Shown here one piece after another: positions 1 through 7,436 of a stretch of 12,500 bases of DNA. The notes beneath the pieces were generated by a model. The model had not been told where the DNA came from. It was given only the letters and a program-made list of their open reading frames with translations, and did not search any database. Location: contig JABUQX010038822.1 of assembly GCA_015478945.1 (NCBI GenBank), positions 10,001 to 22,500 of the forward strand, given 5' to 3'. The translations under genes and the position numbers were made by a program. This stretch comes from Trachelipus rathkii. Its lineage: Eukaryota > Arthropoda > Malacostraca > Isopoda > Trachelipodidae. Numbering within the stretch: position 1 is the stretch's first letter; the number at the start of each line of letters is the position of its first letter.

Positions 1-765
1 TGATTTATTGAAGTGATGAAGCGGTTGAGAAATCTAGCACTGAAGAATTTTAAGAAGAAAGAGAGGGAGAGAGAGAGAGCTTTTGGTTCAAAGTGACTGT
101 CAACTAAAAAGGAAAAAAAATTCGATTTTGGATTTTAAAAATGTAAAATTTTAAACATTTAAATTTATTTCATATCTAATCTGGGTTCGAGGAGCTGCAA
201 AATTTTAAAATCATTACTTTTGGCTATTTTGGAAAATTAATTATTGAATACAAAAATAAAATTATAAGTAGAAATTTAAAATAATACATTGTAGAATGTG
301 AAGTTACGTTTCCCAATGGCAATTGTCGAGTCGTTTGAAGAAAATTTACCAACTTCTCTTCCTCTGGAAGTATGGGTCTTAAACCCACCCTTTCATTAAT
401 TTTTCGTGAATGCTGGTCATATAATAATAGTGTAATAGTGATAGTGTTAATAATAATATTTAATAGTGAATAGTGGTGCAATAGTAGTGAAATATACGTG
501 TTAGAACATTATAATATTAGTGTTAAATCAAGTAGCATAGTAATAGTAACTATAATAACAATATTAAAATGACAGTGATTAGTGTGGATTCAAGTGAATA
601 TATATTGAATTTGTGTTTGAAATATAGTGTTTTTTTTTTAATAATATAATAATAGTGATAATAATAATATTATATGTATATGCTTGTGTATTTATGTATG
701 TATGTTATATATGTATGTATATTGTATAATGTTTTTTTTTTATTTTCTATTTATTTATACTAAAA
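1..765. other. AT-rich intergenic spacer, no gene recognised
   Basis: No convincing gene is seen. The stretch is AT-rich, with a short GA run near 58-82 and many ATA/AAT trinucleotides from about 420 to 680. A reverse-strand open frame (224-481) has one less random-looking part (about 302-412) discussed as a weak finding; the rest of it is low-complexity I/L/T/Y sequence. A poly-T run (732-741) lies just upstream of the SINE. Confidence 0.6.
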
Positions 766-955
766 GCCACCAGGTAGCTCAGTGGTAGAGCACTCGCCAA
801 AAAAAGCGAGGGTCCCAGGTTCGCAACAGTCGGGTGGGAGAATGTGAGCTAATTCTCTCTTCTTGGGCTTGGCTCCGTCCTGCTCGACGTAAATTGAGTA
901 CACCCCCTCCCTATATTATAGCTCTGCCGTGTGCTGTGGTGTTTTTTTCTTATGT
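766..955 (+). mobile_element. tRNA-derived SINE-like element
   Basis: The first 70 or so bases fold like a tRNA. Acceptor-like CCACC (767-771) pairs with GGTGG (833-837). An RNA polymerase III A box (TAGCTCAGTGG, from 775) forms the D arm. The anticodon stem CTCGC/GCGAG (793-797 and 806-810) encloses an 8-nt loop, C plus seven A. A degenerate B box (GGTTCGCAACA, 818-828) follows. About 100 bp of GC-richer, non-tRNA sequence then runs to about 945 and passes into a T run and an AT microsatellite. A tRNA head with an internal Pol III promoter, an unrelated body and a simple-repeat tail is the usual SINE layout. The oversized A-rich loop and poor B box argue against a functional tRNA. The 3' end is approximate. 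Confidence 0.68.
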
Positions 956-1128
956 AAATATATATATATATATTATAAATATATATAGTATATATATATA
1001 ATAAGTTGCGCTAAATTTAAATATATTATATATATATATATAATATTATTATATATATATATATAATAATATAGAGAGAGACGAGAGAGAGAGAGAAAGA
1101 GAGAGAGAGAAGAGAGAGAGAGAGAGAA
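956..1128. repeat. (TA)n then (GA)n compound microsatellite
   Basis: Alternating TA tracts run from about 958 to 1072, broken by a short unique piece near 1003-1022. A GA tract follows from 1073 to about 1127 with a few interruptions. The block directly follows the SINE-like element, a place where microsatellites often grow from SINE tails (inference). Confidence 0.9.
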
Positions 1129-1455
1129 ATTTTCACTTCGATTTTAAATCAAAATCGTTCATTTCTTAAAATTTTTGGTCAAATAAGTTTTTTACTTATT
1201 CAAAAAGTGCTGAAAGATTTTGAGAATCTGATTGCTCTTGCATTCTTACGGTTTCGAGTTTTGAAAATCAGAACTCCTGCTTTTTTAAATAGGAAAAGGA
1301 TTAACATAATAGCATGGAATAAATATTTATGGTAAAGATTAGGAAAAATTATTAGATAATTTTTCGTTTTAAAGGATTCAAATTAATGCTGAATTTTTTT
1401 TCCTTTTTTCTTTTCATACTGTAATGGACAAGTAACAAATCTACTAAATGTGTAA
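1129..1455. other. unique AT-rich spacer with two short hairpins
   Basis: No gene is seen. Two small perfect stems are present: CGATTTT/AAAATCG (1139-1157, 5-nt loop) and AATAAGT/ACTTATT (1182-1200, 5-nt T loop). Such stems are common by chance in AT-rich DNA and no role is claimed. Confidence 0.6.
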
Positions 1456-1515
1456 TGTATATATATATAGTATATATATATGATTATATTATATATAATA
1501 TATATATTATATATA

Positions 1516-1548
<33 letters not shown>

Positions 1549-1602
1549 ATTATATATATTATATATTATATATATATAATATATATATATATATAATATA
1601 TA

Positions 1603-1640
<38 letters not shown>

Positions 1641-1718
1641 TATATATAATATATTATATAATATATATAATATACAGTCTTATATATATATAATATATAT
1701 ATATATATAATTATAATA

Positions 1719-1756
<38 letters not shown>

Positions 1757-1938
1757 CTTATATAATATAAATATATATATATAATATATAATATATACTA
1801 TAATATATATATAATATATATATATAGAGTATATATAAATATATATATATATTATATATATTATATATAATATAATATATATATATATATATATATTATA
1901 ATATATATATATATATAATATATATATATAATATAATA
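1456..1938. repeat. long interrupted (TA)n microsatellite
   Basis: About 480 bp of nearly pure TA alternation is broken by TAA/ATT slips and a few other bases, such as CAGTCT near 1675. The open frame on its reverse strand encodes only Y/I and is meaningless. Length calls in such tracts are unreliable in any assembly. Confidence 0.93.
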
Positions 1939-2056
1939 ACATTTAATTGAGATCTACAAAGATAAGTTTACAATTGCAATCATTACAGTATGAATAGAAA
2001 AAGGAAAAATCAAGCTAAAATGAATTAATAACGAAATTATCTAATTAATTATCTAT

Positions 2057-2064
2057 TATAATAT

Positions 2065-2144
<80 letters not shown>

Positions 2145-2174
2145 ATATATATATATATATAATATATATATAGT
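2057..2174. repeat. (TA)n microsatellite, retrotransposon target site
   Basis: TA alternation ends in TATAGT immediately before the first base of the 5' LTR. Similar TA sequence resumes after the 3' LTR, so the retrotransposon appears to have inserted inside an existing TA microsatellite. The 118 bp before this tract (1939-2056) are AT-rich spacer with nothing recognised. Confidence 0.88.
2169..2174. repeat. 5' target-site duplication TATAGT
   Basis: The six bases directly before the 5' LTR equal the six directly after the 3' LTR. Because both LTR copies have T after their terminal CA, the duplication could also be read as 5 bp (ATAGT) with an LTR ending in CAT. Much of the match is TA and could occur by chance here, but the shared GT is uncommon in this tract. 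Confidence 0.7.
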
Positions 2175-2338
2175 TGTAATGCAGTGGTAATGAATATATA
2201 ACATTACTTTTCATTTATTATTTTTAAGGTAAAGGTCAAGTATTGCCATTGCAATATTACTTTTCTGTTATATATATATATTTGATGTATGCTGCAAAGG
2301 TCCAGTCAAAATATTGTAAATATGTTTGTATTATATGA

Positions 2339-2413
2339 GTAAACAACAACCAATGAGAACTCATCTTTTAAAACTTATTTTTAAAATCTGGATTGTCATT
2401 GGTCGTTGTTGAC
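2339..2413. promoter_or_regulatory. inverted CCAAT-box pair in 5' LTR
   Basis: The left arm GTAAACAACAACCAATGA (2339-2356) and the reverse complement of the right arm (2396-2413) agree at 16 of 18 positions, separated by 39 nt. Each arm carries ACCAATGA, so the two CCAAT boxes face each other. The arrangement lies near the LTR start, where U3 enhancers sit, and is kept in the 3' LTR. CCAAT boxes are known binding sites for NF-Y-type factors; use by this element is inference. It could instead be a fold-back remnant with no regulatory role. Confidence 0.5.
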
Positions 2414-2427
2414 AAAGCTTTATTAAT

Positions 2428-2500
2428 ATTATTATTAATTATTATTATTACTATTAGTTATTATTATTATTATATTATTATTATTATTATTATATTATTA

Positions 2501-2573
<73 letters not shown>

Positions 2574-2574
2574 A
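2428..2574. repeat. (TTA)n microsatellite in 5' LTR
   Basis: TTA/ATT units with a few interruptions, corresponding to the tract at about 9899-9989 in the 3' LTR but longer, so unit number has changed since insertion or is mis-assembled. Confidence 0.9.
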
Positions 2575-3315
2575 TTTTAAAGCATTTGAAAAGGGATACT
2601 ACGTATTACTATATATATATAAATGGTTTATATATATATATAATAAATAATTTATATATAAATAAATATATTATTTTGTAAAGTGTGGCAGCGCACAATC
2701 TTCAATTTTTGTTAGCTTTTTATATTTTGATTTCAATGAAAGATTGTCATTTCTTGAGAAGAAGTACGATTTTACAAGAAATACCAATCTCTCATTCTCT
2801 CTAAATGTTTGGTATATATTTGTCTTACTAAATTAATTGATAAATATATACATCATTTTATTTATTGTTTTAAGGATTGTGATTGGATAAGAAGGCGTAA
2901 TCTAAATTACTGTAATTTATATAAATAGTAAAAATGAGAATATTTGTGATCTTTTTCGCTTTCATTGTTGTTAATCCAAGTTGTATATAGTTGGTAGCTC
3001 TTACGCCTCGTATGTTCCGATCAATTTTATTATTTGTTAGTGTGTATATTTTTGTATCCAAGAAGTGTTTTTTTTTTTTTTTTTTTTTTTTACAAAGTAA
3101 ATGTAAATGTGTTTTTAAGTTTGATATGGTGATATAATTTCGATGTGGAAAATATTGCTATTTATTTTATTGTAAAGATAAAGGTATTTAAAGTTGTGTT
3201 TTAAAGTAATTGTGTTTATATTGTAATTATTATATGCATTGCTATTTCAAAGCGTCGTCTGCAGATATGAGTTTGCAAAGTGCATTGTGTCCGAATAGTT
3301 GCTTGATATTACTGG

Positions 3316-3324
3316 CAGGTAAGC
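3316..3324 (+). promoter_or_regulatory. candidate splice donor in 5' LTR
   Basis: CAGGTAAGC is a near-perfect U2-type 5' splice site, with the GT at 3319-3320. It is unchanged in the 3' LTR. Just upstream is one of the less AT-rich parts of the LTR (about 3235-3318), which could be a short non-coding first exon. A donor here could remove the AT-rich leader before gag; no clear acceptor was identified. Confidence 0.35.
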
Positions 3325-3377
3325 TTGTGTGTTATTGAAATTTATTTCTTGAAGTATCGCAAATATTATATTGTGTC

Positions 3378-3383
3378 AATAAA
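3378..3383 (+). terminator. candidate poly(A) signal AATAAA, 5' LTR
   Basis: A canonical AATAAA sits in a block well conserved between LTRs. It would serve as the R-region signal if transcription starts around 3240. The alternative is a start near 3873 with the variant ATTAAA at 3973-3978. The sequence alone does not decide between them. Confidence 0.35.
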
Positions 3384-3834
3384 TATAAAACGTTTATCGG
3401 TTTAATATTTATTATTTTAACATATGGTTAATTGTCAAAGTCACAATTTTTGTTTGTTAAAAAGATTTGTTTAAATTTTATGTGTCAGCTGGTCTTGCAT
3501 TGTTTTGTACACACTGAAAAATCGACGTCTTTTGTAAATGTCAAATTCATTTAATTTTCAAGTAAAGATTTAATATCTCTTATCAAATCAGTCAGTCTGT
3601 ATATTTTTGTTAATATAATTTGTTTATTTATATACATTCTTAAACATAAATATTTATATATTTTATATATACATATTTATGGGCGAGGATCTATATAAGT
3701 TTAATGATAGAGCATTTTGTATTGATTAACAGTTGTTTGCATATACACATTCGTGCACATACAAATGTACATACTGCATGTATATATGTATGGTCGTTGA
3801 TCTGTATTGCAAGTGACATTTTCAAAGCATAAAA

Positions 3835-3876
3835 TATATAATTGGTATTTAGTACTGAGGTTCTATATATTCAGTG
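3835..3876 (+). promoter_or_regulatory. candidate TATA/initiator core promoter, 5' LTR
   Basis: TATATAA (3835-3841) lies about 38 nt before TTCAGTGC, an arthropod-initiator-like TCAGT with the possible start A at 3873. GGACA near +26 to +30 resembles a downstream promoter element but is about 2 nt off the usual place. The 3' LTR keeps the pair (11379-11385, A at 11416) with one base less spacing. TATA-like strings are common in this sequence, so confidence is low. Confidence 0.25.
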
Positions 3877-4456
3877 CGCATGTACGTGGATACCTACGGA
3901 CATCTAACTGCATGTTCATGGATTTATAAAACTTAGTTTTGTAAGAGCAGTACTTATTCATTTATTTTTTTTATTAAAGTATTTTAAATTTATTCCAGTA
4001 GTTTCCTTGAGTGTTTCCAAGCGTAAATGTTACTTTCTCATTTGTTCAAATTTCAAGTAATTAATTATTTTAGGTCTAAAGACATTGTTTCAATGATCAA
4101 AACATTGATAATAAACAGGTTTTTATTCATTGATAAGGAAATAATATGACTGAACGGCTTTCAATATAAGGCAACGAAACTCGGTCAACACCGTTGTTTG
4201 CACTTGAAGGGTCCTTCAGGGAGATACGTTTGGTGAGTTTTAAGTAGTAAAAATTGCACTTGTAGTATTGGCATCAGGCCGGTAACTGCATTCAACAGAG
4301 AGGCTAATACTGTTCAATCATAGTTTGAGATTCTAGAAAAGTGTTTAGTTGGTGGATTGTACGGGGCCTGGCCAAGGATTTGTTTATACGTTGGAAGAGT
4401 AAGTTTATGACATATAATTTAATATCTTTTCAACCAATCGCATTACATTATTAAAT

Positions 4457-4478
4457 TGGGTATTCCTGTCTCGGGATC
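4457..4478 (+). promoter_or_regulatory. possible primer-binding site, unassigned tRNA
   Basis: Nine bases after the 5' LTR is TGGG, complementary to a tRNA CCA end. CGGGATC (4472-4478), the complement of a common tRNA T-arm sequence, follows. The distance from TGG to CGGGATC is about two bases longer than in a normal tRNA 3' end, and I could not match the middle to a particular tRNA. It may be a mutated or indel-affected site, or chance. Confidence 0.3.
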
Positions 4479-4834
4479 TTATTTTATAACCCTTCAGTCA
4501 TTATTTCGTTATCAATGAATTGCTTGTAGTGAATTCATTTTGCTATTTTGTTGAATATTTGAGCTCAGGGTCGTTCATTTGTAATTTTGCTAAGACCTGT
4601 GCCAGAGTTATTGTGTAAGCATTCTTACCAATATCGACAGTTGGGATATATGTTGATATTGTGCTTTTTAACTGTCAGTATAGTCGTTTGTACTATTTGT
4701 TTTATTGAAGTTGAACATATATGATTTTTTTTTTTGCGTATTGGTGAAATAGCATATTGCTATTGCAACAAATACTTGTCGTTTGGAAATAGAGAAACAC
4801 TGGAATATTTTTTTTATTTTTTATTTTTTTTTTT

Positions 4835-5156
<322 letters not shown>

Positions 5157-5158
5157 AT

Positions 5159-5305
5159 TGTTTAGATAGGAAGTAAAATTTACAAAGTTGTGTGAAGCGA
5201 AAACAGTAATTTCGGATTTCCTGATTTTACTCTGTTTGAGTTTAGGAGCGAAAACACTGTTTTCCCACAAGATTTTTGCAAATTTTACTTCGAATTGTTT
5301 AAACA
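5159..5305. repeat. fold-back (MITE-like) sequence inside the leader
   Basis: The 147-bp unit begins TGTTTA (5159-5164) and ends TAAACA (5300-5305), which are inverse complements. Further in, GAAGTAAAATTT (5170-5181) pairs with AAATTTTACTTC (5280-5291), and GAAAACAGT (5199-5207) pairs with ACTGTTTTC (5256-5264). The spacings (17 and 15 nt) match, so the whole unit can fold into a long imperfect hairpin. GCGAAAACA also occurs as a direct repeat (5197-5205, 5248-5256). It is bounded on both sides by TA tracts, consistent with a small inverted-repeat element that inserted at TA, or with an RNA structure of the retrotransposon leader. Confidence 0.55.
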
Positions 5306-5306
5306 T

Positions 5307-5438
5307 GTATATATATATTATATAATTATATATATATATAATATATAATATATAGTATATATATTTAAGTATATTATATATATATATTATTATACTATAT
5401 ATATATATAATATATTTATATATTTTTTAAATATATAT

Positions 5439-5485
<47 letters not shown>
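5307..5485. repeat. interrupted (TA)n microsatellite, second block in leader
   Basis: TA alternation with a few T- and A-rich slips between the fold-back sequence and the unique pre-gag sequence. Confidence 0.9.
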
Positions 5486-5487
<2 letters not shown>

Positions 5488-5645
5488 TTAATTTTGTGTC
5501 AAGAAATTTGTTTTCCTGCATGTATTAGTGGGACCCAAATTTCAAAATTTTGGTAGAAAACGTGATTGCGATTCGTGTGTAAAAAGGTGACTTTGTTGAC
5601 GAACGGTATATTTTATAATCTGTTTTGGATACAACGATTATAACA

Positions 5646-6040
5646 ATGGCTACTTCTAATGCTGAGTTTGTAGAAATGTATCAATGGGTTTATCGGGTAA
5701 GGAACTCGCTGCTGCATTAAAAGATAGAATGGCTCAAGAAGCCTCGCTCGAGCAACAGAAGTTAGCTAAGGAAGCGGAGATTGAACAGCAGAAGATTGCT
5801 GCTGCTCTAGAAGAGAAAAAGTTAGCGCTTGAAGCTGAAAGGGAGAAAGCTAAGCTTGAAGCTGAAAAAGAGAAAGCTAAGCTTGAAGCTGAAAAAGAGA
5901 AAGCTAAGCTTGAAGCTGAAGCTGGAGTAGAGAAAGCCAAACTCGAAGCAGAGGAGCGAAGAGAAAAGGCTAAATTAGAGGCAGAAAAAGATGCAAGAGA
6001 AGCAGAGGAGAGAATGTTGCAGATAAGCCTTGAATGCTGA
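5646..6040 (+). pseudogene. gag: gag N-terminal region, frameshifted coiled coil
   Basis: The likely start is ATG at 5646 in a good context (ACAATGG), but that frame meets a stop at 5718. The long frame continues from 5684 to 6040 in another phase, so an indel separates them. The second part (118 aa from its own ATG) is almost entirely charged helix: residues about 15-110 are E/K/A/L-rich with heptad-like spacing, ending in a stop after a short L/S/C tail. This looks like the N-terminal coiled coil of a retrotransposon Gag, which can help particle assembly (family knowledge). The capsid-like frame resumes at 6120 in the first phase, so a second frameshift lies around 6020-6120. The reverse-strand frame over this region is a shadow. 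Confidence 0.65.
5843..5923 (+). repeat. 27-bp tandem repeat within gag coiled coil
   Basis: Three near-identical 27-bp units start at 5843, 5870 and 5897, each encoding EKAKLEAEK or a close variant and each with AAGCTT. Diverged units continue to about 5990. The repeats extend the coiled coil nine residues at a time, so repeat number probably varies among copies. Confidence 0.85.
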
Positions 6041-6128
6041 GAATTAAGCAGCGCCTAACGACGACGCAGCAGTACATGCACACAAAGACGCAGCAGCCAC
6101 GCACTTCTTACGCAAGTAATACCCGAAG

Positions 6129-7154
6129 TTGAAGCTTCCATTCTTCGATGAAAGGAAAAATGATATAGAAGAATATTTGTTAATGTTCGAGAAACAAGCG
6201 GAGGCGAACGACATCCCTATGGAAAAGCGAGCATTTGTTTTAGGGTGTTTCCTTACAAGTAAGGCGGTCAGTGTGTTCAACAATATGACTGTTGAAGAGC
6301 TTAAGAACTATGAAGGTTTAAAAAGAGCTTTATTAGAGAGGTACGGACTCACTGAAAGTGGGTACTGTGCTAAGTACAAAACCATGAGTCCTACGGAAGA
6401 TGACAATCCTAGGGTGTATTTACAAAAGATAATTGAAGCTCTTAAAAAGTGGATTACTGCAGCAAATGTAACACTGACACCAGATGATCTCATTGAGTTT
6501 TTCTCAGTTGATAAGTATTTAAATACTGTCCCAAAAGAACTCGCGACTTACCTAAGGGAAACGAAGAAGAAAATACCGGAAGAGATAATAATTAGTTCAG
6601 AAGGATATATGGAAGCTCATCATTTAAAGTTCGTAACAAACAGTCACACACGAAGTCACAATCACGCGGATAAAAGCCAGCATAACAATAATAATTTTAG
6701 ATCGAGAGGCAATGGTTACTCCACGAATAGTAATCATAAAAGTAGCAACCAACATGCATCTAGAGCAACAAACAATGAAAGCAAGATCGGAAGTGGGAGC
6801 GGCGACAGACAGAATTATCGTCGCAGTAGCAGTGAGCCCAGGGAGGTGATCACGTGCTACAAGTGTCAAAGGAGAGGGCATCTCGCAAGAGACTGTAGAG
6901 TCCCTCCTTATTTCAACAGCAGTGGTAGAGGACAAAGTAATTCAGGCAAACAGAAGGAAGAAGCAAAGAGCACGGGAGCATCCGGAGTCTCTGATAGCGG
7001 CAATAAAGTCCTGAATGGTTCAGGTGAAGAGCCGAGTCTCCTGAATGAAATAGAGAAGGTGGAAAATGACGAGTTGTCACACCTACCTGTAACGTATGGG
7101 ACGGTGAATGGCTATCAAGTCCAAAACCCTCCGATATACCGTTGTAATGTATAG
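6129..7154 (+). CDS. gag: Gag: SCAN/capsid-like domain and CCHC zinc knuckle
   Basis: This 341-aa frame should be the middle and end of Gag, which builds the cytoplasmic particle and packages the RNA. Residues about 12-150 form a helical SCAN/capsid-like domain, preceded by a KLPFFDER motif typical of arthropod gypsy-like Gags. It includes LKRALLERYGLT (64-75). Residues about 170-235 are an N/S/H/G-rich linker. A single zinc knuckle follows with C243, C246, H251 and C256, the CX2CX4HX4C nucleic-acid-binding pattern. The last about 23 residues (from L319) look like the first strands of the retroelement protease. The frame opens after a stop at 6117 and begins without ATG (TTG at 6129), so it is an internal segment cut off from its N-terminus by a frameshift, not an independent gene. 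SCAN-like Gags are known from Gmr1-type gypsy elements. Confidence 0.82.
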   Translation: MKLPFFDERKNDIEEYLLMFEKQAEANDIPMEKRAFVLGCFLTSKAVSVFNNMTVEELKNYEGLKRALLERYGLTESGYCAKYKTMSPTEDDNPRVYLQKIIEALKKWITAANVTLTPDDLIEFFSVDKYLNTVPKELATYLRETKKKIPEEIIISSEGYMEAHHLKFVTNSHTRSHNHADKSQHNNNNFRSRGNGYSTNSNHKSSNQHASRATNNESKIGSGSGDRQNYRRSSSEPREVITCYKCQRRGHLARDCRVPPYFNSSGRGQSNSGKQKEEAKSTGASGVSDSGNKVLNGSGEEPSLLNEIEKVENDELSHLPVTYGTVNGYQVQNPPIYRCNV

Positions 7155-7372
7155 TTTGCGAGAAAATTGTAACGAAGAGGTGTTATGTGGAGACAACATG
7201 AAATAAGCATGCTTGGACGGTACGCGTGATAGAAGCTCCTCTCGCAAGTATAGATGTGGATACCCCTTATTACGTGGGTAGGAGAACAACCGCATGCAGT
7301 GCTGCCTGGAAGTCGTCTTATGATTTAGTCATGGGAATGTCAAGCAGGCGCATTGCCCCTGAGTTCAGCTAG
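7083..7372 (+). pseudogene. aspartic protease relic, broken over several frames
   Basis: The N-terminal strands (LPVTYGTVNG) are read at the end of the gag frame (7083 onward), which stops at 7152. The C-terminal half is in another phase, open from 7202 to 7369. It has IDVDTPYYVG and, 20 or so residues later, YDLVMG, both typical of the end of gypsy-like proteases. A connecting stretch (about 7146-7199) reads best in the third phase. The catalytic D-T/S-G triplet is not readable where it should be, just after the N-terminal strands. At least two indels are needed to explain this. The enzyme would normally cut Gag-Pol; this one cannot be made as an intact protein. Confidence 0.5.
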
Positions 7373-7436
7373 ACCTCGCATAGGAGTCGACCGTGTTTCG
7401 AGGCCTCGTAAAGTAGAGTGAGATAACCATAGAAGT

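Larger units (their letters stand above)
2175..4447 (+). repeat. 5' long terminal repeat (2,273 bp)
   Basis: It starts TGTAATG and ends CATTACA, the TG...CA termini with perfect 7-bp inversion expected of an integrase-processed LTR. It aligns along its length with 9649-11989. Internal landmarks in order are an inverted CCAAT pair (2339-2413), a TTA microsatellite (about 2428-2574), a short TA tract (about 2609-2660), a T run (3068-3091), a splice-donor-like CAGGTAAGC (3316-3324), AATAAA (3378-3383), a 40-bp piece absent from the other LTR (about 3421-3460), and a TATA-like/initiator-like pair (3835-3876). The length is large for a Ty3/gypsy LTR, which is commonly a few hundred bases to about 1.5 kb. 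Reverse-strand open frames within it are not preserved in the other copy. Confidence 0.93.

Noticed and set aside
766..840. Functional tRNA gene
   Set aside because: The anticodon loop has eight bases, C and seven A, the B box is degenerate, and SINE-like body sequence follows directly.
2428..2574. CRISPR-like or satellite array
   Set aside because: The repeats are three-base microsatellite units with no spacers; the context is a eukaryotic LTR.
2870..3061. Reverse-strand open frame in the 5' LTR, with a partly similar one at 10409-10603 in the 3' LTR
   Set aside because: The shared peptide stretch only reflects LTR duplication. Indels change the phase and both ends differ, so coding is not conserved.
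5734..5940. Reverse-strand open frame (A/S/F-rich) over the gag coiled coil
   Set aside because: It is the antisense shadow of the EKAKLEAE repeats on the + strand, which match a Gag coiled coil.
6044..6935. Reverse-strand frames over gag (6044-6283, 6308-6493, 6624-6935)
   Set aside because: They lie opposite the capsid and zinc-knuckle frame, show no domain, and are shadows.
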